A stretch of DNA of 64,000 nt, taken from Dromiciops gliroides (taxonomy: Eukaryota > Chordata > Mammalia > Microbiotheria > Microbiotheriidae). The stretch is from assembly GCF_019393635.1 (NCBI RefSeq), contig NC_057861.1, positions 304,999,468-305,063,467 on the forward strand, in the 5' to 3' direction. Shown here piece after piece: positions 55,120 through 64,000 of this stretch. Numbering within the stretch: position 1 is the stretch's first letter; each line of letters opens with the position of its first letter. The notes below the pieces were generated by a model. That model made no database searches and was not told the origin of the DNA. It saw nothing but the letters and a program-made list of their open reading frames with translations. A program made the position numbers and the translations under genes.

Positions 55120-55273
55120 CTCTCTCTTTTTTTTTTTTGGTGAGGCAATTGGAGTTAAGTGACTTGCCCAGGGTCACACGGCTAGTAAGTGTCAAGTGTC
55201 TGAAGCCGGATTTGAACTCAGATCCTCCTGATTCCAGGGCCAGTGCTCTATCCACTGCACCACCTAGCTGCCC
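55120..55273 (-). repeat. WSINE1-like SINE
   Basis: Perfect 14-bp target-site duplication, ctctatctttctct at 55106-55119 and 55274-55287. Confidence 0.95.
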
Positions 55274-55304
55274 CTCTATCTTTCTCTTTTTTATAAATAA
55301 TATT

Positions 55305-55677
55305 GAGAATAGACCAAGAGGGTCATGATAAGAACTTTTCTCAGATCATATCTCTTTAGAAGTACTAAAAACTTATAGGCCCCCAAACATAGCTGAGAAA
55401 GCAACAGGATATAAAATCAGAAAACCATGCCAGACATCCCTACCACCTCCAGAGGTAAGTAGAGCCCAATTTTAACATAAAGTTCAATATCAAAAAATAG
55501 GTTGGGAAAATGAGCAAACAACAGCAAAAAAAGATTCTGTTAAAAGCTACTATGATGATAGGAAATCTCAAGACACAAACTTAGAAGAAGATAACTTGAA
55601 AACATCTACAAGCAGATCCTCAAAGAAAAATGCAGACTGGACACAAGCCTAACAAAAATTCCTAGAAAAACTAAAAA
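55305..55677 (+). repeat. 373-bp duplication, copy 2
   Basis: Second copy of 53750-54122. Left flank (aataatatt) and right flank (cagaggaccaaagg) are unrelated to those of copy 1. Confidence 0.93.
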
Positions 55678-55739
55678 CAGAGGACCAAAGGGTATAGTCA
55701 AGTATTTCTTTGAAGGAACAAGAACAATAATGATGATTG

Positions 55740-55925
55740 ACACATATTTAAAGATTTAAAGTTTTCAGCATGCTTTACATATACAACATCTCATTTGATT
55801 TTTACAGCAACCCTATAAAGTAGGTGGAACGGGTATTATATTCCCCATTTTATAGATGAGGAAACTGAGAATTAATCAAGCAACTTGCCCAAGGCTACTA
55901 AGTCCTGAAGGCTGGCAGATGTCTC
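55740..55925 (-). repeat. MIR-type SINE
   Basis: Blocks tacaacatctcatttgatt, ttttatagatgaggaaactg and caacttgcccaaggctact. Confidence 0.75.
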
Positions 55926-55929
55926 GACA

Positions 55930-56435
55930 GCAAGTACAGCATTGTTTCAGTTATAATATCTATATTAGACTCATAAAACAACTGTTTTACTGCTCCCACT
56001 ATCTCTGCAGTTATTTGTTGTTTATTGAACCCCACCAATATACTTGCTGCTCTATGGAGCATGGAGTCAGACTCTTTGGTTAGGATCCAAGTATGGAGGT
56101 ACATGACCTCATTAGGTCGTTAGCAGGTAGCTCTAAAAAAGACCTTTGGAAATTTCCCCATAGAACTATGATAACAGTCACTGTTTTAGCCTTAATTGTA
56201 CCTAATCATGAAATAATTTCTGAAATCAGTGACAATTACATGAGGACACGTGAGAATCAGAGAAAAGCCCCTCAGACAAAACTGGGATTGCAGAAGGATT
56301 GAATCCTATTTGAGGACTTATTGTGCTTTCCTAGGAAGTTCAGCCATGCATCCTTTTGTATGTTCATCTGCATAAATCTCTATTGACTTACATGTTACCT
56401 TTAAAAAGCAAGACAAAGTGTTTAAATTAGTACAT
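55930..56435. other. Unclassified stretch
   Basis: Two short frames (about 70 codons, one per strand) lack recognisable domains. No repeat family recognised. Confidence 0.35.
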
Positions 56436-56677
56436 TAATTGAGGCAGCTAGGTGAGACAGTGGCTAGAGTTCTGAGCCTGGAGTCAAGAAGACCTGAATA
56501 CAAATCCAGTCTTAGATATCCACTAGCTTTGTGACCCTAGGCAAGTCACTTAACCTCTCTTTGCCTCAATTTACTCAACTGTCATATGAGGATAATAACA
56601 GCACCTATATTGAAGGGTTATTGTGAGGATCAAATAAGACAGAATGCTGCTTTTTTGTTGTTGTTGTTGTTGTTGTT

Positions 56678-56864
56678 CCTGACCTCGCACTGGTGGGTCG
56701 GATGATGGGGTCTCTTAGAAATAGTTAGATTTTTACCTTTCTCTCTGGTCCTAATGCTCTTTAATAAATACTTAAACACTTAAATACTCTTGCTAAAGCT
56801 TATAATTTATTAGCGACCACTCATTAGATATTTTAGACAGACTAGCTAGAATTTTAGCCCTTAC
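56678..56864 (+). mobile_element. LTR 3' portion (family A)
   Basis: From about 56755 to 56864 it matches the end of the LTR at 6256-6629 (cttgctaaagcttataattt, ttagacagactagctag, ends cccttaca), with AATAAA at 56763-56768. The first about 250 bp of the LTR are missing. Confidence 0.85.
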
Positions 56865-56875
56865 AACATTTAAAA

Positions 56876-57318
56876 AATTATTTAAGATCCCAAAGAGGAT
56901 TATATCTATTGATATTTGTTATATTAGAAATTAAAACTAATAAAATTTAAATGCTTATTAATTAATTTTAAAATAACAGTAATAAAATCATTGCATGTTT
57001 TCCAAAACAAAATAATGTGAGAAGAGTGGCATTGTTTTACTTATTTTTGCAAATCTCTTTAATGTCTGGCTAAATGGAAGACAGTGAGATTCTCATATCT
57101 TCTGAATTTAACCTATAGCAATATGCTGTTTTGGCTGAAGTATATAAAGAAAATCTGTTCTCACCAGATAAGTAGTTGGAACCAGTAAGAGTATTTTAAC
57201 TGGCAAATAACCTTTTGGTATTATGAAAATAGTTTTGACCTCATGGTCCTCTTGAAAAGGTCTTGGGTACCTCAGGGATCCTCACACCACATTTGAGAAC
57301 TTCTGATCTAGTGGAAAG
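56876..57318. mobile_element. hAT-Charlie-like DNA transposon remnant
   Basis: Text tggcattgttttacttattt, gcaaatctctttaatgtctgg, gattctcatatcttctg and aggtcttgggtacctcagg, ending cacatttgagaacttctgatc. The end is the reverse of a hAT-Charlie-type terminus (gttctcaaa). It resembles an element shared with placental mammals; the subfamily is not assigned. Confidence 0.55.
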
Positions 57319-57372
57319 CATGTTGGAGCCACAATCAAGAGACTAGAACTAAGCAGAGTATCTAGCACATAG

Positions 57373-57447
57373 TAGGCATTTAATAAATGCTTGTTAATTT
57401 GATTTTAGACTTGGTAGGCATTTAATAAATGCTTGTTAATTTGATTT
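57373..57447 (+). repeat. Short tandem duplication in an L2/MIR tail
   Basis: The 33-base segment taggcatttaataaatgc...gattt occurs at 57373-57405 and 57415-57447, period 42. Confidence 0.9.
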
Positions 57448-57461
57448 AACATTTGATTTAG

Positions 57462-57610
57462 GGGCACCTAGGTGGCACAGTGGATAAAGCACTGGCCCTG
57501 GATTCAGGAAGACCTGATATACTTGACACTTGCTAGCTGTGTGACCCTGGGCAAGTCTCTTAACCCTTATTGCCACACCAACAAAACAAAACAAAACAAA
57601 ATACTTAGTT
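57462..57610 (+). repeat. WSINE1-like SINE with deletion, no own target duplication
   Basis: The body lacks part of the B-box region (acctgatatacttgacac). The tail is (AAAAC)n, followed by tacttagtt and a second A-run. No duplication flanks the SINE itself; it is the 3' end of the composite insertion. Confidence 0.88.
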
Positions 57611-57791
57611 AAAAAAAAAAGACAGAATGCTTAGCACAGTAGCTAGCTCATACAATAGGGACTATATAAATGCTTATTCCCCCCTTTCCCACACTGTGCA
57701 TGTCCTGTCTTGAGGAAAAGTTTTTCAACTGGTTCCTGAGCCAGAACTAAGTATCATACAAAAGTCCCATCTATACAACCTAGCTCCTTTT

Positions 57792-57929
57792 TTTTTTTGG
57801 TGGGGCAATGGGGGTTAAGTGACTTGCCTAGGGTCACACAGTTAGTAAGTGTCAAGTGTCTGAGGCCACATTTGAACTCAGGTCCCTCAGGTCCTTCTGA
57901 ATCCAGGGCTGGTGTTTTATCCACTGCAC
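57792..57929 (-). repeat. WSINE1-like SINE, slightly 5'-truncated
   Basis: 15-bp target-site duplication with one mismatch, aacctagctcctttt (57777-57791) and aacctacctcctttt (57930-57944). Contains a small ctcaggtcc repeat. Confidence 0.93.
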
Positions 57930-57975
57930 AACCTACCTCCTTTTAAAAAAAAAATTTAAAACTTTTATTTATTTA

Positions 57976-58035
57976 TGTGTGTGTGTATATATATATGTAT
58001 ATATATATATGTGTATATATATATGTGTGTGTATA

Positions 58036-58078
<43 letters not shown>
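57976..58078. repeat. (TG/TA)n microsatellite
   Basis: Mixed GTGT and TATA units, ending in an uninterrupted (TA)n block. Resembles the tail tract at 58331-58486 in reverse complement. Confidence 0.95.
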
Positions 58079-58197
58079 TTTTCATTACCCCCCCCTCCAT
58101 TTTCCATCACAGTGATGGAAACACTGGGTTACTGGAGGCTATGGCGGCAGGGCAAAAGCTTTGGCATGTCTTACCATGATGGAAAAGCCTGGTGATG

Positions 58198-58417
58198 GGC
58201 AGCTAGGTGGCGTAGTGGATAGAGCACCGGCCCTGGAGTCAAGAGTACCTGAGTTCAAATCTGGCCTCAGACACTTAACAATTACTAGCTGTGTGACCCT
58301 GGGTAAGTCACTTAACCCCAATTGCCTCACCAAAAAAAAATATATATATATATATTTATATATACACACACATATATACATATATACATATATATACATA
58401 TATATACATATATATAC

Positions 58418-58486
<69 letters not shown>
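58198..58486 (+). repeat. WSINE1-like SINE whose tail is a (TA)n/(CA)n tract
   Basis: Perfect 16-bp target-site duplication, gaaaagcctggtgatg at 58182-58197 and 58487-58502, encloses the SINE body (to about 58330) and about 155 bp of TA/CATA/CA repeats. The microsatellite therefore arose inside the SINE tail. Confidence 0.95.
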
Positions 58487-58504
58487 GAAAAGCCTGGTGA
58501 TGTT

Positions 58505-59600
58505 CAGTGAGTTATCTAAACTCTGAGACTTGTCACCAAGTTCACAGAAGGGTGATAATATTTTTTATAAAGAAACTCATGAAGAATAACTTCTAATTTA
58601 TGAAGTGCTTAAAATCCACAAGAAGTGAAAGATGATCTTTGAAAAACTGACCTCCTCCACCAGATGTGTTACATCTCACCCCTCCCCAGGGTTCTCCAGA
58701 ACCTTTTTGGGGGGGTTGCTTCTGTGGCCGTGGCTCCTGCTCCCATGGATGGTATTCCTCCAATTGTAGTGGTAGGTCCCCTGTAGCCCATTTTCATTTA
58801 AGTCATTAATGGTCAGATTAATTTATACATTGCATTACATTTACATTACAATGAATATTACTTCAAAGGTATTATAACACATACTCCATAACACATGGGA
58901 GGCATAACCCCCCCCCTCCCCCCGGCATCAACTCATACAGGGGGGAGGGAAATTAACTTTGCACCTTAACTTATCTCCTATATGGCACAATTCCAAGTCC
59001 CAAGTCAAAGTCTTTCTCCATCTTCTTTGACTTGAGTTCCTAGGCACCTTGGCTTCTCTGGGCTTCCCTGATGGGCAATCTGGCTGGCTACACATCTGGC
59101 CTGGAAGTTTGCTTCCAAGGTAGCCATAACTCAAACTCCTGGATCCAGTGGAGTGCATCTGGAACTGAAAAGGAGAAAGGGAACAAACCAAACAGAAACC
59201 CCAGGTCCATTTCTTAGGGTTATAGGGCTAAAAGGGAAGAGAAATGGGGGGAGAAAGCCCTTCCCCCAACCCAGTCAGTTCATGGCATCCATGCTGTGGG
59301 TGAACTTGGATCTTTACTCTCTGTTCACTGAGCAGGAAAGAGCACACAGGAAATAGAGTGAGACTGTCCCAGTCCCTGGAGACCAGCCTGTTCTGGTTAT
59401 TAGAGAAACACAAGATACCTTCTCCTAGAAGCAAGGTGCTTCCATGTTAGGTGATCTGGAGTTGTACAGAGCAATTCCTAGTTGCATGTGTATAATGTGT
59501 TCATGTGTGTGTGTGTGTGTGCTATATTCTACAGTTTAGTGTTTAAGCACTTTGCCCTGACTCACAAGGGAGAGAGACAAAAGAACCTAACTCTTATTTG
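58505..59600. other. Unclassified 1.1-kb stretch, GC-richer
   Basis: No recognised SINE or LINE. Includes a 10-bp inverted repeat (58914-58923 and 58940-58949) made of C and G runs and a short (GT)n at 59503-59521. It could be ERV internal DNA in reverse (a G-rich polypurine-like run on the minus strand), not demonstrated. The frames at 58928-59434 have no recognisable domain. Confidence 0.35.
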
Positions 59601-59624
59601 TAAATTTATAAAGGCTTCAGCGAG

Positions 59625-59783
59625 GGGCAGCTAGGTGGTGCAGTGGATAGAGCACTGGCCCTGGAGTCAGGAGGACCTGAGTTCAAATCTGGTCTCAGAC
59701 ACCTAACACTCACTAGCTGTGTGACCCTGGGCAAGTCACTTAACCCCAATTGCCTTACCAAAAATAAAAAAAGAAGCCTATGC
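59625..59783 (+). repeat. WSINE1-like SINE with 12-base 3' extra
   Basis: Perfect 16-bp target-site duplication, taaaggcttcagcgag at 59609-59624 and 59784-59799. Between the A-tail and the right duplication are 12 extra bases (agaagcctatgc). Confidence 0.95.
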
Positions 59784-59799
59784 TAAAGGCTTCAGCGAG

Positions 59800-60278
59800 C
59801 AGAAAACTCGTACTCTGGTTTTCTTTCCCTTATCCTGCCTCCAGTCATTTCATTAAATTCAGTTATGGGTTAAATAATAGAATAGTTTGTCCTTCACATA
59901 GAAAGTCAACATTATTCACCTCATACAATTAGGGAATGTACTCTGAGCAATTTTTTTCAATGGGAGTGATATGTGCCACTTTTACCCAGTTTCCCTTAGG
60001 ATCTATGACACATATTTTCAAGATGGCTGGCATGGATTAATGACACCATCCATAGCTGTGGAAGTTCTTTTTTTTGTACAAGGGTCAGTAACTCATATAG
60101 TCAGTTAACTCACACTCAGCCTTAGTAGCATTGCTTACTCTAAGTGAAATGGCCCCAAAGACAGAGAATCTAAATTTCCTTAGTAATCAAGCTCCATTCT
60201 ATAATATAAACAAGAGCTTTCCTTTTTTTTTTTTTAAGTTGGGAGAGGGACATGAAATATATACTTACTTATATTGCT
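59800..60278. other. Unclassified stretch
   Basis: No recognised family. A 67-codon frame crosses into the next SINE and is chance. Confidence 0.35.
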
Positions 60279-60296
60279 TAAAGAGGTATATACAAG

Positions 60297-60453
60297 GGGG
60301 CAGCTGGGTGGCAATTTGGTGGCACAATGGATAAAGCACCGGCCCTGGATTCAGGAGGACCTGTGTTCAAATCCAGCCTCAGACACTTGACACTTACTAG
60401 CTATGTGACCCTGGGCAAGTCACTTAACCCTCATTGCTCCACGAAAACAAAAA
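60297..60453 (+). repeat. WSINE1-like SINE
   Basis: 17-bp target-site duplication with one mismatch, aaagaggtatatacaag (60280-60296) and aaagaggtatatgcaag (60454-60470). The head holds a small duplication (ggtggcaatttggtggc). Confidence 0.95.
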
Positions 60454-60559
60454 AAAGAGGTATATGCAAGATGCCCTTTAATTTTTTTTAATGAAAATGT
60501 ATCTTCTACATCACTCATTTTTTAAACCAGACCTATAATTTCATAGCTGTAGGACCTCC

Positions 60560-60735
60560 CAGTGATTAACTTCCTTAACCAGTACTGACACTTTGTATGA
60601 AATATATAGTCTGGGCAACTGAGAAGTTGACTTGCCCCAAGATCTCACAGCAGTGTGTTTAAGAGGTAGGCCTCAACCCCAGGTCATTCTGACTTCTAGG
60701 CCAGCTTTCTTTCAACTAAGTCATACTGTTTCTCT
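60560..60735 (-). repeat. MIR/THER-type SINE
   Basis: Blocks ggcaactgagaagttgact, tcaaccccaggtcattctg and ctttcaactaagtcatac. Confidence 0.6.
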
Positions 60736-60739
60736 TCTT

Positions 60740-61528
60740 ATAGTTAGACATATCCCACCTAACATTCTTATTGGTTTCATGAAAACTTGATGTTAGGTGA
60801 ACTGGCATTACAGGGAAATTTGTTTCATAGGAGCAGTGTTATAAATGAGCGGTCATTTCTATAACGTGTGTAAATAATGTTACAGTGGGCAGGAAGATTG
60901 TGGCTTTATGGTAGAGTTTATACAATATTTTAATGAGGTTACTATTTAATGATATTGGCCAGACTGATAGGATGCAAGTATGTCTTTGTAACATAGGCTC
61001 ATGCCTATGAAGCAGATTTATACAATATGGTCCTTGTTCATAAGAATTCTTCACTTAGAAGAGTAGTTTTGAATTGTTTCCTGCTTCTTCCCTCAGGTAA
61101 AGAATACCACTTCAGAACAACCAGCTGCTGATTGAGCTCCCAGTCCTGCACTAGGAAAGGTTCCTTTCTTCTGTGTGGCTCAGATTGCACCCTTGTGCCC
61201 AAAACAAAAGGACATCTGGCAACATAGAGACAGGTTCAACCACAGGTGTTTATGAGAAATAATATTCAATCCAAAAATATATTCATTGACTGGAAAAATG
61301 AAAACACATGTACACACATACATACACAGGCAGTGAGTAGTAAGACCAGACAAAGTCCACCCATTCCTTTCAGCTGGTTTGTTTCTTTTAGGCTCCCTAG
61401 AAAGTACTTTACCCCACTTTACCAGGGCTGATCTACGAGTTAGTGCTTTCTCTTTCCAAACTGGAAGAATGATGAATCTAAGAGGTTTTATGACTTGTCA
61501 ATCCCTTGCCAGATACAGTTATATCTTT
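60740..61528. other. Unclassified stretch
   Basis: About 790 bp without a recognised repeat or frame. Confidence 0.35.
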
Positions 61529-61778
61529 ATATTCAGTTGTTTTTCAATTGTGCCAAACTTTTTGTAACCCCACTTGAGGTTTTCTTGACAAAAATACTGG
61601 AGTGATTTGCCATTTCCTTCTCCAGTTCATTTTACAGAGGAAACTGAAACCAATAGGGTTAAAGGACTTGCCCAGGGTCACACAGCCAGGCAGTGTCTGA
61701 GGCTGGATTTAAACTGGGGAAGATGTCTTCTTGACTCCAAGCCCCATGCTCTATCCACTGTGCCACCTAGCTGCCCCC
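61529..61778 (-). repeat. MAR1/MIR_Mars-type SINE
   Basis: Antisense copy (ccccacttgaggttttcttg, gtgatttgccatttcc, ccactgtgccacctagctgc). Imperfect flanks tttatattca and tttattttca. Confidence 0.87.
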
Positions 61779-62104
61779 TTTATTTTCAACATTATCTAAT
61801 TGATTCCATTCAATAAATATTAATTAGATGCCTACTATGTGCAAGGAACTGAGCTAAATGTTGTTTATGGCCAGTCTAAAGGTATAAATATGAGAGTATA
61901 TGCCTGATTCAGAGTAGGGTACTTTAAAAATGAATACAAAAATTTACTTTGATTCTCCTGTTAAAAACATTTTAACATGCCTCCAAACCTGGGAGTTGGG
62001 GGCTACATTTGGGCTGAGGTAAGTGGAAAGAGAATTGGAATGGGCAGGAGAGTAGAGAGCTGGTAGGGAATACAATTCTATCAGAGGCTCAAGTCACATA
62101 ATAA

Positions 62105-62375
62105 TAGCAGCAACAGCAGCAGCATGAATATAACTCTATGTGCCAGGCACTGTGCTAAATGCTTTACAAACATTAATTCATTTGATTCCCAGGACTACCC
62201 TGGGAGGTAGATGCTATTGTAAATCCCATTTTACAGATGAAATCACTTGAGATAAACAGAGGTTAAGTGACTTGCCCAAGGTCACAGGGCTTAAGTAAAT
62301 ATCTGAGGCAGAAGTTGAATTCAGGTCTACCTGACTGCAAGCCCAGTAGTCCATCTACTCTGTCACTGTCCTGGA
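62105..62375 (-). repeat. MIR-type SINE
   Basis: Near-complete antisense copy: tgtgccaggcactgtgctaa, ccattttacagatgaaatc, gttaagtgacttgcccaagg. Confidence 0.82.
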
Positions 62376-62428
62376 GAACTGGGCTTTGGAAAAGAGCGAT
62401 TTTTTAAATAGACAGGTGTATTTATTTA

Positions 62429-62596
62429 TTTGTTTGTTTATTTATGTATTTATTTATTTTGTGGGGCAATGAGGGTTAAGTGATTTGTCCAGGGTCACAC
62501 AGCTAATGTCAAGTGTCTGAGGCCAGATTTGAACTCAGGTCCTCCTGAATCCAGGGCTGGTGCTTTATCCACTGTGCCACCTAGCTGCCCCCCCAC
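62429..62596 (-). repeat. WSINE1-like SINE
   Basis: 16-bp target-site duplication with one mismatch, caggtgtatttattta (62413-62428) and cagatgtatttattta (62597-62612). Tail side is (TTTA)n. Confidence 0.94.
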
Positions 62597-62614
62597 CAGA
62601 TGTATTTATTTAAC

Positions 62615-63015
62615 CTTTGTGTCAGATGCTCTCAGACACAGCTCAGGTATGCTTTAGGGATTTATCATCCTTCTATCTTTCAGGACCTGCCTTAAGAGTC
62701 TGAAAAGAATTATATCATCCATTATTCTGATAACTCTCTCAGCAATTATGAATTATAGATCTACTAAGGAACATTTTGTTTAAAGACTGTAAAAGGAAAA
62801 TAGAATCTGTAACAAAACCTGGAAACTGACAGACACACTCTCCAACAAGTGATCGTCTTTAAGATCTCTATAAATTTCTAGCCATTCCTAGGTCTCCCAG
62901 ATGTACTTTTCTCCCCCTACAGTTCCCCATTTTACCCAGCAGGTGTCACCAGTGGTTTCTGTAGTTCTTCCCATTCTGGTTCCTAATCCTGAGCTCTCTC
63001 TCATTCAGGTACTTT
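62615..63015. other. Unclassified gap
   Basis: No recognised family or frame before the pyrimidine tract. Confidence 0.35.
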
Positions 63016-63017
63016 TT

Positions 63018-63172
63018 CTTTCCCTCCCTCCCTCCCTCCCTCCCTCCCTCCCTCCCTCCCTCCCTCCCTCCCTCCCTCCTCCTCCTCCTCCTCCTCCTCC
63101 TCCTCCTCCTCCTCCTCCTCCTCCTCCTCCTCCTCCTCCTCCTCCTCCTCCTCCTCCTCCTCCTCCTCCTTC
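63018..63172. repeat. (CCCT)n followed by (CCT)n
   Basis: About 60 bp of a tetranucleotide run passing directly into about 95 bp of a trinucleotide run, all C/T on the + strand. The Pro-rich and Glu-rich frames are artefacts. Confidence 0.97.
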
Positions 63173-63174
63173 TT

Positions 63175-63690
63175 CTCTACCTCCCCCACCCCCCTCTCTT
63201 CCTTTCTTCTAGACATGGTTGATCATCCTGCAAAGTTTTCCCTGTCTTTGGACACCATCTTCACCACAAGACCTTTCCTGACCTGGAAGTAGACACACTG
63301 TCCCTTGTGCCTAATGATGCAACCAGAGTGGGGATATCCTCTCACTAAAGCTTTTCCCCTTTGCAAATGTCATCCCCCACCCCTGGGGGAGTCCCTTTGG
63401 ATAATTCTTTGTTCAGCTATGATAACTAGAAACATTCATTCCTTTTATACTAGCGTTGCTTCAAACAGGTCTGGATTCCCTTCTCTTTGGAGAATTTTAT
63501 TCCTTTTATTCTAGAACTTTATGAACACATAATTAAACAAATGTCCTTGTCACATGATTTATACCTCATTTTTCACCCCTAAAAATCATCACCCAAATTG
63601 ATCACTTCTATAATTCACTAGGATTTGCTCAGAATGACATGGTGCCTATTTCTAAGTCATGCCCACCCTTAAACAATTAGGGCCAACAAC
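63175..63690. other. Unclassified gap
   Basis: L2-like words (caccacaagacctttcctg) near 63250 are weak. Otherwise no assignment. Confidence 0.35.
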
Positions 63691-63706
63691 TATTTATTAA
63701 ATTCAA

Positions 63707-63853
63707 TTCAATGGGGTAGCTAGGTGGCACAGTGGATAAAGCACTGACCCTGGATTCAGGAGGACCTGAGTTCAAATTTGACCTCAGACACTTGACACTT
63801 ACTAGCTGTGTGACCCTGGGCAAGTCACTTAACCCTTATTGCCCCCCCCAAAA
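63707..63853 (+). repeat. WSINE1-like SINE with C-run tail
   Basis: Perfect 12-bp flanking duplication, tattaaattcaa at 63695-63706 and 63854-63865. The tail is ttattgcccccccc then aaaa, so the usual A-tail is largely replaced by C. Confidence 0.94.
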
Positions 63854-64000
63854 TATTAAATTCAAGGTGATTCCCATATAGGAGTTCTAGCTTTATCTCA
63901 AAAAATGACAGCATATGCAATATAAGTACATAACTTCTCCCAGGTCTCTACTTTGAAGAGAATTACATTTATTTGGATACTTAAGTTCTGACATGTTTCT

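Larger units (their letters stand above)
56440..57695 (+). repeat. MIR_Mars-type SINE split by a 971-bp insertion
   Basis: SINE text runs to agacagaatgct at 56637-56648. The same 12 bases recur at 57620-57631 and the element continues (tagcacagtagctagctcat) to its end (actatataaatgcttatt). The insert 56649-57619 ends in an A-run, so the 12-bp repeat behaves as a target-site duplication. Confidence 0.82.

Overview
This window is repeat-saturated, non-coding DNA from a marsupial nuclear genome, probably an australidelphian. The main evidence is a short SINE present in about 37 copies. It starts with a Pol III-type head (gggcagctaggtggcrcagtgg), carries a B-box-like gttcaaatc, has a MIR-like core (ttactagctgtgtgaccctg) and ends in an A-rich tail. 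I equate it from memory with WSINE1; the name is not checked against a library. It occurs with a longer MAR1/MIR_Mars-type SINE, MIR/THER core SINEs, L2 and L3/CR1 fragments, and L1 copies whose 3' ends look marsupial. No functional protein-coding exon, tRNA, rRNA, CRISPR array or operon was found. Nearly all long reading frames are SINE antisense frames, microsatellites or decayed LINE coding sequence. The window is therefore intergenic or deep intronic.

Layout. 1-5.3 kb: SINE cluster and a 290-bp polypyrimidine tract. 5.3-9.2 kb: degraded L2 hosting nested SINEs, a solo LTR and an antisense L1 piece. 9.4-13.1 kb: an antisense L1 ORF1-bearing (HAL1-like) element. 13.1-16.0 kb: L2 end and three L1 3' ends, one a textbook target-primed insertion. 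16.5-18.0 kb: SINEs and a second solo LTR. 18.4-19.2 kb: low-repeat stretch with an unassigned 60-codon frame. 19.5-20.2 kb: four head-to-tail WSINE1 copies, apparently shaped by SINE-SINE recombination. 20.6-21.65 kb: an inverted pair of an unclassified repeat. 22.5-24.8 kb: L3/CR1-like DNA, then an RPL10 processed pseudogene inside an L1 fragment. 25-35.6 kb: L2, MIR, WSINE1, MAR1, a (TA)n tract and L1 ends. 36-45 kb: mixed SINEs, L3/CR1-like sequence and a 1.2-kb L1 end. 45.5-46.5 and 49.8-50.35 kb: the most unique-looking stretches. 48.6-49.1 kb: a class I-like solo LTR. 53.4-55.7 kb: L1/HAL1 5' region with a 373-bp perfect duplication. 56.4-57.7 kb: a MIR-type SINE split by a 971-bp composite insertion. 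57.8-64 kb: SINEs, microsatellites and unclassified DNA.

No new multi-gene system is present. What is worth following up is retrotransposition history: SINE copies with apparent 3' transductions, a probable SINE-SINE unequal crossover, a composite insertion that looks like a retrocopied LTR-SINE read-through transcript, non-A (C-rich) SINE tails, and a perfect local duplication that is either very young or an assembly artefact. Family names come from remembered consensus sequences; target-site duplications, poly(A) tails and duplications were read directly from the sequence.
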